A stretch of 64,000 nt of DNA. Source: Paraburkholderia agricolaris (GTDB lineage Bacteria; Pseudomonadota; Gammaproteobacteria; Burkholderiales; Burkholderiaceae). Below are positions 50,078 to 59,569 of the stretch, in pieces. The notes under the pieces were generated by a model. It saw nothing but the letters and a program-made list of their open reading frames with translations. It had not been told where the DNA came from and made no database searches. The translations under genes were made by a program, and so were the position numbers. Within the stretch, counting starts at the first letter, position 1, and each line of letters begins with the position of its first letter. The stretch is taken from the NCBI RefSeq assembly GCF_009455635.1, contig NZ_QPER01000002.1:1302001-1366000 (forward strand), written 5' to 3'.

Positions 50078-51178
50078 CGCGAGGCGCAAGCCGAACAGGC
50101 CCGCGCCGAGCCCGATCAACGGTGGGCCGACGAGGAAGCCGGCATAGCCCGCCGTGGCCGCCATCGACACACCGATAGCCGGCGTGGCCGTCGAACGGCC
50201 CGCCGCGCTGAAAATGACCGGGACGATATTCGCCAGACCGACGCCGACCATGGCGAAGCCCACGCAGGCCGTGACCACGGTCGGCAGGCTCAACACCAGC
50301 GTGAACCCGGCGACCGCGAGAAGGCCGCCGAAGCCGATCACCTTGCTCGAACCGAAACGGCGCACGGAGACGTCGCCGACGAAACGGCAGGCGGCCATCG
50401 AGAAGGCAAACGCGGAATAGCCGACCGCGGCGACGCTGGCCTCGCCTTTCAAGGCCGAGCGTAAATACACCGCGCTCCAGTCGGCCACCGCGCCTTCCAC
50501 CAGCATGCAAAGAAACGCCAGCAGCGCGAGTTTCATCACGGCGCCCGTGGGCCACGCGAATCCACTGGAGGACGCGGCCACGCGAGGGCCGAGATCGCGC
50601 AATGCGAGCAGCGCGGCGGCCAGAATCAGGGCGGCGATGAACACGTCCGGCAGCATGAGGCCGCCGATCACGCCGACGCCGCCTTTCTGCAGCATGGCGC
50701 CGGTTGCCGCGCCGAGCAGGCCGCCTGCGCTCCACGACGCATGAAACGACGACATGATCGGCGACTTCCATTGCGTTTCGATCGTGCTGGCGTGACCGTT
50801 CATCGAGACGTCGAGCGCGCCGTTCGCCGCGCCGAGCGCAAGCAGCGCGATACACAGTGCCGCCATGTTCGGCGCGAAAGCGGGCAGCGGCAGCGCGACG
50901 ACAAACGCCGCGCCGAGCAACGCGGTAGCCCGGCCGCTGCCGAAGCGCGGCGCCAGCTGTCCGGCGAGCGGCATCGCCACGATGGCCCCCAATGCGAAGG
51001 CGAACAACGCGATGCCCAGCGAAGTGTCGCTGAGCGCCAGGCTTTCCTTGATGCGCGGTACTTCGACCGCCCAGGCGCCGATCCCGAATCCGTTGGCGAG
51101 AAACACGCCGAGGGTGGCCACACGCTCCTTGAGCGGCCGGGTGTCCGGCTGAACGAACGGCTTATTGAGTGTGTTCAT
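50000..51178 (-). CDS. MFS transporter, YbjJ-like
   Basis: A 392-residue inner-membrane protein with about 12 helices. The N-terminal GVFLANGFGIGAWAVEVPRIKESL and the middle GALDVSMNGHASTIETQW match the YbjJ branch of the major facilitator superfamily (no substrate known). It starts 4 bases inside the end of the DeoR gene (ATGA overlap), so both are one transcript and translationally linked. It probably exports or imports a small sugar-like compound sensed by the DeoR protein. Confidence 0.85.
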   Translation of the reverse strand: MNTLNKPFVQPDTRPLKERVATLGVFLANGFGIGAWAVEVPRIKESLALSDTSLGIALFAFALGAIVAMPLAGQLAPRFGSGRATALLGAAFVVALPLPAFAPNMAALCIALLALGAANGALDVSMNGHASTIETQWKSPIMSSFHASWSAGGLLGAATGAMLQKGGVGVIGGLMLPDVFIAALILAAALLALRDLGPRVAASSSGFAWPTGAVMKLALLAFLCMLVEGAVADWSAVYLRSALKGEASVAAVGYSAFAFSMAACRFVGDVSVRRFGSSKVIGFGGLLAVAGFTLVLSLPTVVTACVGFAMVGVGLANIVPVIFSAAGRSTATPAIGVSMAATAGYAGFLVGPPLIGLGAGLFGLRLALCVLVLATMVVCLLGGKAVRSARLV

Positions 51179-51969
51179 GAGTGCGCCACCATGACGTTGT
51201 CGCAGACCGTTTCGAGCAGGGCGCGCCGCTCGGCTGTCACATCCGCTTCGACGAACAGGTAGTCCACGGCGCGCGCCGGCGCCACGAAAAACGGCGCGGC
51301 GGTTATCAGCTTTTCCGATGTCAGGGCAATCGCGACCTGGCTGCTGGCTTTGACCATCGCCCGTTTGAGTTCGGCCTCTTCAGCTTCGCACGCGGCGACC
51401 CCTTCGTCCGGATCGAACGCACAGGTGCCGAGGAAGCATAGGTCGGGCTTGATCTGCTGGATCTGCAGCAAGGCTGTGGCGCCGGTCGAGCCGGCCGCGT
51501 GCGCGGCGATGCGCCCGCCGACCAGAATGATGTCGAAGCCGGGCCGGTTCAGAAGCCGCGCGCACGCCTCCGGCGAATTCGTTACGACGGTGAGATCCGC
51601 GTTGTCAGGCAACGCCGCGGCAATCGCGACATTGGTCGAGCCGGTGTCCAGCAGAATGATCTGTCCGGGCCGCACGATCGATGCAGCGGTGACGGCCAGA
51701 CAGGCCTTGCGGTCCACCGCTTCGTGCATGCGGACTGCAGCGCTTTTGGCGGCGGGCGAGATCAGCAGGGCGCCGCCGTAGACGCGTTTGCAATGACCCT
51801 GGTCGGCCAGTTCGCGCAGGTGACGGCGCACCGTATGTTCGGATGTCTGGAGTTCAGCCGCGAGTTCCGAGGCGAGGACGCGGCCCCGTGCTCGCAGCCG
51901 TTCCAGAATCAGCTGTTCCCGTTCCTCGGGCAGAAGCCCGTCCACCGCGTCTTGCCGCGTTCGTTGCAT
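51175..51969 (-). CDS. DeoR-family transcriptional regulator
   Basis: A 264-residue DeoR/GlpR protein: winged helix at about residues 15-70 (LPEEREQLILERLRARGRVLASELAAEL, given here in part; then TSEHTVRRHLRELADQGH), C-terminal sugar-phosphate sensor domain with LLDTGSTNVAIAAAL and ILVGGRIAAHAAGSTG. I start at the ATG at 51969, the family start; the open frame extends some 200 codons further upstream without support. It precedes the MFS gene and should control it and perhaps itself. Confidence 0.87.
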   Translation of the reverse strand: MQRTRQDAVDGLLPEEREQLILERLRARGRVLASELAAELQTSEHTVRRHLRELADQGHCKRVYGGALLISPAAKSAAVRMHEAVDRKACLAVTAASIVRPGQIILLDTGSTNVAIAAALPDNADLTVVTNSPEACARLLNRPGFDIILVGGRIAAHAAGSTGATALLQIQQIKPDLCFLGTCAFDPDEGVAACEAEEAELKRAMVKASSQVAIALTSEKLITAAPFFVAPARAVDYLFVEADVTAERRALLETVCDNVMVAHS

Positions 51970-52139
51970 GACGTTACCTTGCCCGGTTACGAAACGATCA
52001 TAATCGAGCAAAATATAGCTCAAACGAGCATCATGCGCAACGCCGGAAAACGGGGGCGGGTTGGGCCGCCGGGTGCAGCATGCAGCGTGAGTCCACGCGT
52101 TGCCGGCGGACTGTCGATCCATCGACATTCCGGTCTCTG

Positions 52140-52601
52140 TTACTGGCTCATCGTCCCCGCGCTTTTCACGGCGCAATTGGCGGTGATTTTCTCGCCGTCG
52201 CTGAACGAGAACGTCAACGGGATCGTCGTGCCGACCTTGAGCGGCTGTTTCGGGTGCTCCAGCATCACGTGATAGTTCCCCGGCGCAAAAACGAGCGAGC
52301 CGTGCGCGGGCACGGCCACCTGATCGACCATCGCCATCGACGAGGTGCTGCCCTGGCTTTGCGTTTGATGCAGCATGGCCATGCCGAACGCGTCGGCGCT
52401 GACGCCGACGAGATTGACCGGCTGCTCGCCCGAGTTGCTGGCCTTGAAATAGCCGCCCGACGGCAGATCGCCCGGCAACGCGCGGATCCAGCAGTCCGAT
52501 ATGCTCGCCGCGGTTGAAGCGCTTGCCACGGTGCCCGCGAAGGCCTGCAGGGTTGCTCCGCACAGCAACGCGGCGAGTAGCAGTGGGCGTGATGCTTTCA
52601 T
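52140..52601 (-). CDS. Copper chaperone, PCu(A)C family
   Basis: A 153-residue exported protein (signal peptide to about residue 23, FAG). The mature domain holds the copper motif H(M)xnMxnHxM: MLHQTQSQGSTSSM near 86-99 and YHVMLEHP near 119-126. PCu(A)C proteins bind Cu(I) in the periplasm and can supply cytochrome oxidase or take copper from a receptor. AAGGAG precedes the ATG at 52601. It is the last gene of the copper operon on the minus strand. Confidence 0.9.
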   Translation of the reverse strand: MKASRPLLLAALLCGATLQAFAGTVASASTAASISDCWIRALPGDLPSGGYFKASNSGEQPVNLVGVSADAFGMAMLHQTQSQGSTSSMAMVDQVAVPAHGSLVFAPGNYHVMLEHPKQPLKVGTTIPLTFSFSDGEKITANCAVKSAGTMSQ

Positions 52602-52651
52602 GATGTACTCCTTGATTTTTGACAGCGGGAATGAAGCGTTAAGTGGATTAC

Positions 52652-54175
52652 CTATGCGGCTTGCCGCGTGGCGCGGCCGAAAATCGTGCGGTCCGCGAGC
52701 CACACCGCGAGCAGCGTGAGACCCATCAATGGAAAGACGAGGCCGAGCAGAACGAGGCTGGTTTTCCAGCCGCGCATCGGCGGCGCGGCGCGCTCGCGCG
52801 AGGGTGCGCCGAGCGAGCGCTGGGGGCGCCGTTTCCACCACATCACGCAACCGGTCACGGCCATCCCAGCCAGCCCGAGTGAAATCGCCGCGCAGAGAAT
52901 CTGATTGGCGACACCGAAATAGCGGCCCATATGCAACGACGTGCCGTATGACACGGCCTTCGACACCACGCCGTAATCGCCGTAACGAATGTCTTTCAGC
53001 ACGGCACCGCTGTACTGGTCGATGTAAAGCGTGCGCTCGTCTTTCGGGTCGGCGGGAAAGTACGAGACCGTATAAACGCCCGTTGCGGAGGTGGGCAGCA
53101 CGATGTCGTAGCCGCTCGGGACACCGAGCGATGCAACGAGCGCGACGATGCGCCCGAGGGGCAGCGCCTGCGCCGCGTGCGGGTCGGCGGAGTGCGGGAC
53201 CGGGGTGTTGCCGACGGCCCATGGCGTGAGCGGCAAGGGCAGGTCATCCATCACCATGCCCGGCATCGAATCCATGTTCGCTTCGTGGGCGCTGTGCTCG
53301 TCGTGCTCATCGTGCATATCGTGTTCGTGGGCCGCGGCGTGGGCAGTGTGGACTGCATGGGTGGGTTGCGCTCCGGCGTGGCTATCCGCCGTGCCCGGCA
53401 GTGCGGAACGCAAGGACAGGCCACCCCATGCGCCTGGCGGCGCGCCGAGATTGGCGGCGCTTGCAAGTGCCTTGAACTGCTTACCCCATGAACCCGTCCA
53501 CGGCAGACCGCTCAGCACGAAGACGAGCGCGCCGAGCGCCAGCCAGATACCCATCACGGCGTGCAGGTTCTTCCAGAGCGGGCGCCCTTTTAGCGAGAAA
53601 CGCGGCACCAGTGCCGCGCGCGCGGTGGTTTTCTCGCGCGGCCACCAGAGTGCGACGCCGGTACCGATCATCACCAGCGTCCAGCACGCGGCCAGTTCCA
53701 TCAGCAATTCGCCGGGCTTGCCGAGCAGCAGCTTGCGGTGAAGCATGCGGTCCACCTGCATGAAGCGGTGCTCGATGCTCAGCGTGCCCAATACTTCGCC
53801 GTTGTACGGGTTCAGATAGACACTCTGCTTTTCGCCGTCGGCGAGACGGAAGATGAACTCGGTGCTGCGGTTCGGTGCGTTGGGGATGGGAGCCGTCACC
53901 GCGCGCGCATCGGCCGGCATCGCCGCGCGTGCTTTGGCGAGCAGGACGTCTTCAGTCAGTCTGGGCGTGGCCTGCGGTTCGACGATCAGGCGGTGCGGGT
54001 AAAGCAGCGGCTCGATTTGCGGCTGGAAGCAATACAGCGTGCCGGTGATCGCAAGCACCACCAGAAACGGCATCACAAAGAGACCGGCGTAAAAGTGCCA
54101 GCGCCAGAGTGTCCGGTAACCGGCGTTCGCAGCGCCGGTCGACGAGGTCGTGTGTTGAGCAAGGGTGGTGGACAT
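52652..54175 (-). CDS. PepSY-associated membrane protein with His/Met-rich metal loop
   Basis: A 507-residue inner-membrane protein with four predicted helices and PepSY-type segments. Helix 1 is in WRWHFYAGLFVMPFLVVLAI, the last near SLVLLGLVFPLMGLTLLAVW. Between helices 2/3 and the rest is a loop near residues 280-330 very rich in His, Asp and Met (HEHDMHDEHDEHSAHEANMD), which looks like a copper-binding site. Relatives accompany siderophore or copper receptors and may reduce or pass metal. AGGAGG stands seven bases before the ATG. It lies 50 bases from the chaperone gene. Confidence 0.85.
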   Translation of the reverse strand: MSTTLAQHTTSSTGAANAGYRTLWRWHFYAGLFVMPFLVVLAITGTLYCFQPQIEPLLYPHRLIVEPQATPRLTEDVLLAKARAAMPADARAVTAPIPNAPNRSTEFIFRLADGEKQSVYLNPYNGEVLGTLSIEHRFMQVDRMLHRKLLLGKPGELLMELAACWTLVMIGTGVALWWPREKTTARAALVPRFSLKGRPLWKNLHAVMGIWLALGALVFVLSGLPWTGSWGKQFKALASAANLGAPPGAWGGLSLRSALPGTADSHAGAQPTHAVHTAHAAAHEHDMHDEHDEHSAHEANMDSMPGMVMDDLPLPLTPWAVGNTPVPHSADPHAAQALPLGRIVALVASLGVPSGYDIVLPTSATGVYTVSYFPADPKDERTLYIDQYSGAVLKDIRYGDYGVVSKAVSYGTSLHMGRYFGVANQILCAAISLGLAGMAVTGCVMWWKRRPQRSLGAPSRERAAPPMRGWKTSLVLLGLVFPLMGLTLLAVWLADRTIFGRATRQAA

Positions 54176-54302
54176 TCAATCCTCCTGAAAACAGACAATG
54201 GGTCGATCGGTTTGCGCAGCGACGCATGGGCCGGTTTGCGACTCGCGAGTAGCTCGACCAGGACGACAGCGCGAGGGCAAATGGCCCGGCCACACTGCGT
54301 GG

Positions 54303-56681
54303 TCACATGCGCAGCTTCGCTTCGACGTAGAAAGTGCGGCCCGGATACGGGTGGTAGACGAAATAGCGTTCGTCGAACAGGTTGTCCACGCCGATACCGA
54401 TCTCACTCAGCTTCGTCGGCTTGAACGTCAGCTTCGCGTCGACCACCGTGTACGAACTGGTGCCGCCGAATACATCGGGATTCGTGTCGGTATTGGTGAG
54501 CGTGTTGTACTGACGGCCCGAGTAGCGCGCAGCGAGCGTGAGCGCCGTGCGTTCGTCGATGTGATACGTTGCGGCGAGATTGACGCGCCACAGCGGAATC
54601 CGATAGAAGTACTTGCCGACGCTGGCCGGGTTCTGCGCATTCGCGAGGATCTTCGACTGGGTGTATGCCACGCTTCCCAGCAGATCCAGACCGCGTACGA
54701 ACACATCCTGTCCCACGTAGCTCGTTTCCACGCCACGCGAGCGCACCTTGCCGATGTTCTGGAAGTTCGTCACGTTCGGAATCACGGTCGTATCGGTCTG
54801 GCTGAAGATCGTGTTCTTCACGTCGTCCTGAAACAGCGAGAAGCGGAACACGCCGTTCCAGTGCGCCCATTCAGCGGTCAGCTCTTTCGAGAGATCGTCT
54901 TCGGGTTTCAGGTTCGGATTGTTGTTGACGATCGATGAACCGTTGATTTGCCCCTGGAACATCTCACCCACAGTCGGAAACCGATAGGCGCGGCCGATCG
55001 AAGCGCGCAAGGTGAGATCGTCGGTAACGTCGAACGACAACGAGGCTTTCGGCGAGAAGTGATGCTGGCTCGCGTCGGCGTACGCAATGCTTGCGCCGGG
55101 CAGCGCTTGCGAGCCGCCGTACGCTTGCCAGTCTTCGTACCGTACGCCGTAGACCAGCTTCCAGCGCGGCAGGAAACGCCATGCATCCTGCGCGTACAGC
55201 GCCTGGGTCTGCGTCTTGCCGGTGAATGCATTGGCAAACGAGGTGGCCGATCCATCGCGCCAGTTCAGCGTGTTGTAACTCTCGTTGTCGAGGAAGTAGT
55301 TGTCGTAGTGGTAGCCGAAGCTCAACGCGTGGTTCGTCAACCCCGCTTGCGGCGTGACGGGGGTATAGGTGGTGCGCAGATCGAGCGTTTTCCAGCCGGT
55401 GCCGTCGCCGAAGATCACGGTGCCTGGGCCGTTGCCCGGCGCACCCGAATTCGCGGTGCGCGCCACGCTATTGCCTACGTCGTAGTACGAAGCAACTGCT
55501 TCGCCGTTCCAGCCGGTGGCGTTGCGTGTTTTCAGCGTGAGCCCGTATAGCCAGTTCTCGCTGTGGCCGAGACTCGGTGCGAGCGCGGCCGCCGGAATCG
55601 TGTACTCATAGCCGGCGATCGCGACCTTGCCGCTGTATACGGGGTTGCCGTTCGCGTCGCGCAGGAAAGTCGACGTCGCGCTGTTATAGGTCTGGTGCCA
55701 GTAGCCGAGCGTGAAGGCGCCCTGCAGCGTCGGCGTGAAGTCGTATTGCATCTTCAGCTTGAACTGGTCCTGCACCGTGCGCTCGATCCCTTCGCCGTTC
55801 ACGCCGAGCACCGCGGTCGGCGTATTGGTCTGGTTGTTGTAGAAGTACGCACCGGTCACCGGCGTGTCGCCGGCCTTCGCGGGCGTGCTGGACCTGGCGA
55901 GCGTGGCGAATTGCAGCGGCTGGCTAGTGTTCTCCAGGTGATTCACACCCAGAAAATACGAGAACTTGCCGATCCGGTCGCCGATCGAGGCGCTCGCTTC
56001 GCTGCCGTTGAAATTCTGATTCACGCCGAAAAGGCTGAAATGCTGGGTGAAGGCCTTGACGTCGGCGTTGGCTTCGAACTGCTTTGGCATGCGGGTGCTG
56101 ATGAGCACCGTGGCGCCCAGTGAATTGCCCGGATAGAGCGCGGAGAACGGCCCGTAGAGTACGTCGACCTGCTGGATCTCGTCGGGGAATACCATCGACC
56201 AGCGTGGCGGAAACGAATAACTGTTGCCGAGCAGATTGCTGAGCAGCAGACCGTCCGCGTAGACCAGACCGCGCGCGCTCTGCGAGTTGCTGGTGCCGCG
56301 TACCGCGATGATCGAATTCAGATCGCCGATAAAGCGCTTGCGCACCGCGAGGTTCGGCATGTACTTCAACACGTCTTCGGTGTTGACGACATTCCAGTTG
56401 TCGAACTGCTCGCGCGTCACGGTCTCGACCGAGGCCGGCAGGTTAGGGTCGACGGCGCGTGGTGCGGCAACGGCATTGGCAGTAACGCTGACCGCGGGCA
56501 GGGTGGCGTCGGCGGGGGCGTTCTGCGCGTGAGCCGGGGAGGCGATCAGGACCGGCACGAAGGCGGGCGCCAATACGGGAAAATACGCTGGAAAGTACGA
56601 CAGCGGCCGCCGGCCGGACGGAATGCGCCGCGCACCACGGCGGGCGCGGAAGGGCAGCCTTCGCAGAGCGAAGTTGAACAT
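54303..56681 (-). CDS. TonB-dependent receptor, probable copper receptor
   Basis: A 792-residue outer-membrane protein: basic extended signal peptide (about 1-52, ending AHAQ), plug at about 65-190 (VSVTANAVAAPRAVDPNLPASVETVT, shown in part here), and a barrel ending in RTFYVEAKLRM. Its neighbours, DUF2946, PepSY and PCu(A)C genes in one direction, match known copper-acquisition operons, and related receptors (OprC, NosA type) bind copper. No clear His/Met plug motif can be named here. The ligand is inferred from context. Confidence 0.86.
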   Translation of the reverse strand: MFNFALRRLPFRARRGARRIPSGRRPLSYFPAYFPVLAPAFVPVLIASPAHAQNAPADATLPAVSVTANAVAAPRAVDPNLPASVETVTREQFDNWNVVNTEDVLKYMPNLAVRKRFIGDLNSIIAVRGTSNSQSARGLVYADGLLLSNLLGNSYSFPPRWSMVFPDEIQQVDVLYGPFSALYPGNSLGATVLISTRMPKQFEANADVKAFTQHFSLFGVNQNFNGSEASASIGDRIGKFSYFLGVNHLENTSQPLQFATLARSSTPAKAGDTPVTGAYFYNNQTNTPTAVLGVNGEGIERTVQDQFKLKMQYDFTPTLQGAFTLGYWHQTYNSATSTFLRDANGNPVYSGKVAIAGYEYTIPAAALAPSLGHSENWLYGLTLKTRNATGWNGEAVASYYDVGNSVARTANSGAPGNGPGTVIFGDGTGWKTLDLRTTYTPVTPQAGLTNHALSFGYHYDNYFLDNESYNTLNWRDGSATSFANAFTGKTQTQALYAQDAWRFLPRWKLVYGVRYEDWQAYGGSQALPGASIAYADASQHHFSPKASLSFDVTDDLTLRASIGRAYRFPTVGEMFQGQINGSSIVNNNPNLKPEDDLSKELTAEWAHWNGVFRFSLFQDDVKNTIFSQTDTTVIPNVTNFQNIGKVRSRGVETSYVGQDVFVRGLDLLGSVAYTQSKILANAQNPASVGKYFYRIPLWRVNLAATYHIDERTALTLAARYSGRQYNTLTNTDTNPDVFGGTSSYTVVDAKLTFKPTKLSEIGIGVDNLFDERYFVYHPYPGRTFYVEAKLRM

Positions 56682-56764
56682 GAACGTTTCCTTGATGCAT
56701 TGAACAGGCGATCGCGCGCGCCCTCAACGGGTGCGACAAGATGCGCGACCGGCAACAACGGCGA

Positions 56765-57166
56765 TCAGGAAACGGCGGGTGGATCTCGTGGGCGCCCGGA
56801 CGGGAACGCGCCAAGCGGTGTGAAGCGGGTGGAGAGGGCGGACGGCGCGGTGCCCGCCAGCGCGAGCGCGGCAGGCGGTTCGACGACCGCGATGCCCGGC
56901 AGGGCGACGTGGTGTTCGAGCAGGTGGCAGTAGCCGCATGCGCCGAAGGCGTCTTCGTGGCTGAGATGGACCGGTGCCGGGCTGGTCTGGGTGGACGGGC
57001 TCGCGACGCTCTGGGTGCGCGGCTGGAGCGCCGAACACAGCACGGTGAAAGGATCGTTCGCGCGGTTCGACACCAGCATCTGACTCACGATCGGCGCGAA
57101 CACGACGAGCCACATGGCGATCAGGCCAAGCCATGCGGTCATGCGGTTGCGGGAACGTAGAGTCAT
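56765..57166 (-). CDS. DUF2946 family membrane-associated protein
   Basis: A 133-residue protein with a membrane helix or signal near residues 9-27 (MTAWLGLIAMWLVVFAPIV) and the family motif CGYCHLLEHH near residue 80, a Cys-His cluster suited to metal binding. It starts at the ATG at 57166. It is the first gene of the copper operon, 84 bases before the receptor gene. DUF2946 proteins usually stand beside TonB receptors or PCu(A)C genes and may hold copper at the inner membrane. No role is proven. Confidence 0.85.
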   Translation of the reverse strand: MTLRSRNRMTAWLGLIAMWLVVFAPIVSQMLVSNRANDPFTVLCSALQPRTQSVASPSTQTSPAPVHLSHEDAFGACGYCHLLEHHVALPGIAVVEPPAALALAGTAPSALSTRFTPLGAFPSGRPRDPPAVS

Positions 57167-57394
57167 GATGGTCAACGTAAGGACGCGGGCGATTCTAGCA
57201 TTCCCGCGCATTCTTTTCTCGTCTGATTCCGTTTATAGCGTGGGATTAGAAGCCCGAAACCCGCTCATTTCCGGGCGTTGCCGTCCGGCCGTTTGCCGTA
57301 AGCTGCGTGGTACAGGTTGCGCTTTCCAGGCGGATGCTTCGGGCCGGCCCGAACGCCGCCGACCCGAATCCCGCCAGCCCCACTACGACGACTC

Positions 57395-59569
57395 ATGGCA
57401 TCCACGCAGACATTCACGCCGACGCGGGCATCCCCGATAAGCGACCTCAATCAGCAGGCGGCGTCGCTCTGCTCGGCCGGGCAATTTGCCGAGGCCCTGG
57501 CACTGGTAATGCCGATCCTCGAACCGCATGCCGGCGTAACGGAAGACGTGCGGGCCGACGCGTTGAATATTGCCGGAGCCTGTGCGTATGGGATGGGCAA
57601 TCTGCCGGACGCGGAAAACCATTGGCGCCAATGTCTGCGCGCCAGGCCCGACTACGCCGAGGTGTACAGCAGTCTTGGCATGCTGCTCAAGTCGCTCGGG
57701 CGGCTCTCGGCGGCCAAGGCGGTCTATCGGCAACTGGTCGCGTTGCGGCCCGGCCAGGCCGACGCGCACAATAATCTCGGCACCGTGCTCTACGGGCTGG
57801 GCTATAAGGACGAGGCGGAGGCCTCGTATCGCCAGGCGGTCACGATCCACCCCGGCTATGCCCAGGCCCATTACAACCACGCGATCGTATTGCACGAACT
57901 GCACCGCCTGCATGAAGCCGAAGCCGCCTATCGCCACGCGCTAATCGGGCTGCCCGCGCATGCGGAGGCGTACAACAATCTGGGCAACGTGCTGATGGGC
58001 CTCGGACGTGTCGACGATGCCGATACCGCGTACCGCCAGGCGCTGACCCTCAAGCCCCAGTATCCCGAGGCGCTCAACAATCTCGGCGGCGCACTGAAGG
58101 CCGCGTTGCGCCTGCCCGAAGCCGAACTCGCTTGCCGGCTCGCGCTGGCGATTCGCCCGGATTACCCTGAGGCGCACCTCAACCTCGGCGCGGTGCTGGC
58201 GGATCTCAAGCGTTTGCCCGAGGCTGAGGCGGCCTACCGGCAGGCCATCGCGCATCGCCCGGACTATGCGGAGGCTCACTATAACCTCGGCCTCGCGCTG
58301 TCCAATCTGGAGCGTCTGGCCGAAGCCGAAACGGCCTACCGGGAGGCGATTCGCTGCCGGCCCGAGATCGTCCATGCGCACAACAACCTGGGCTGCGTGC
58401 TGCGTTTGCTCGACCGGTTGCCCGAAGCCATCGAGGCATTCTCGCAAGCACTCGCGCTGCGCCCCGATCTGGCTGAAGCGCACTACAACGTCGGGACCGC
58501 GCTGGCGCAACTCAAGCAGCTACCCGAGGCCGAAGCCGCTTACCTTCGCGCGCTGGCTTTACGCCCCGATTACGGCGACGCCAGATTCGGTCTGGCCGTG
58601 CTGTTGCTCGGCATGGGGCGCTTCGAAGAGGGCTGGCGCCTGTACGAGTGCCGCTACGACCAGCCGGGTTTCGTGCATCACAAGACGCGTTCCATGTTGA
58701 GCTGTCCGCAGTGGCAAGGCGACACGCTGACCGCCAAATCTTTGCTGGTCTGGCAGGAAGACGGGCTCGGCGACATGCTCCAGTTCGGCCGCTATTTCGC
58801 GTTGCTGAAGGCAAAAGGGGCCGCGCATATCGCCTTTGCGTGCGCACCGGCGTTGCACCGGCTGATGGCTGCGGTGGACGGCATCGATGCCGTGCTCGAT
58901 CACGACACGGCACTGGCCCGCGTGGCTGCCTCCACCTACGACTGCTGGACGAGCCTGTTGAGCGCGCCGCTGCATTTGCGTACAACGGTCGATACGATTC
59001 CGCGCGCGCTTCGTCTCGCGGCCGAGCCGTCGCTCGTCGAAAAGTGGCGGCCGATACTCGAGACCATGCCGCCCGGCCGCAAAATCGGCCTGGTCTGGAA
59101 GGGCAACGCGAAACACCACAACGACGCGAACCGTTCGATCCCCACGCTGGCCACGCTCGCACCGCTCTGGAGCGTGCCCGGCATCGGCTTTGTGAGCCTG
59201 CAGAAAGGCCAGGGGGAGGATGACGCGCGCAATCCGCCAGCCGGTCAGCCGCTGCTGGAGCTTGGCTCGGCGGTGAACGATTTCGCGGACACCGCCGCGA
59301 TCATCGAGCAACTCGATCTGGTGATTTGCGTGGATACGTCCACCGCGCATCTGGCCGCGTCGCTGGGCAAACCGTGCTGGGTGATGCTGCCGGAGAAAGA
59401 CATCGACTGGCGCTGGATGCACGGGCGCAGCGATTCACCGTGGTATCCGCACACGCTGCGGCTGTTTCGCCGGGCAGCGGGCGAAGCCTGGTCTGTGACG
59501 GTCGAACGCGTGCGGCAGGCGTGTGTGGAGCGCTTCTGCATCGCGAATACCTCCGGACTCCTTAGCTGA
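57395..59569 (+). CDS. TPR-repeat protein with GT9-like glycosyltransferase C-terminus
   Basis: A 724-residue protein. About ten tetratricopeptide repeats (residues about 15-420), many with the pattern ALRPDYAEAHYNLG, are followed by a glycosyltransferase-like region (about 430-715): GMGRFEEGWRLYECRYDQPGF, LVWQEDGLGDMLQFGRY, IGLVWKGNAKHHND and VDTSTAHLAASLGKPCWVML. The last part resembles family 9 (ADP-heptose) transferases. Such proteins may modify proteins or pili with sugars. No signal peptide, so cytoplasmic. It stands alone; the substrate is unknown. I take the ATG at 57395. Confidence 0.85.
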   Translation: MASTQTFTPTRASPISDLNQQAASLCSAGQFAEALALVMPILEPHAGVTEDVRADALNIAGACAYGMGNLPDAENHWRQCLRARPDYAEVYSSLGMLLKSLGRLSAAKAVYRQLVALRPGQADAHNNLGTVLYGLGYKDEAEASYRQAVTIHPGYAQAHYNHAIVLHELHRLHEAEAAYRHALIGLPAHAEAYNNLGNVLMGLGRVDDADTAYRQALTLKPQYPEALNNLGGALKAALRLPEAELACRLALAIRPDYPEAHLNLGAVLADLKRLPEAEAAYRQAIAHRPDYAEAHYNLGLALSNLERLAEAETAYREAIRCRPEIVHAHNNLGCVLRLLDRLPEAIEAFSQALALRPDLAEAHYNVGTALAQLKQLPEAEAAYLRALALRPDYGDARFGLAVLLLGMGRFEEGWRLYECRYDQPGFVHHKTRSMLSCPQWQGDTLTAKSLLVWQEDGLGDMLQFGRYFALLKAKGAAHIAFACAPALHRLMAAVDGIDAVLDHDTALARVAASTYDCWTSLLSAPLHLRTTVDTIPRALRLAAEPSLVEKWRPILETMPPGRKIGLVWKGNAKHHNDANRSIPTLATLAPLWSVPGIGFVSLQKGQGEDDARNPPAGQPLLELGSAVNDFADTAAIIEQLDLVICVDTSTAHLAASLGKPCWVMLPEKDIDWRWMHGRSDSPWYPHTLRLFRRAAGEAWSVTVERVRQACVERFCIANTSGLLS

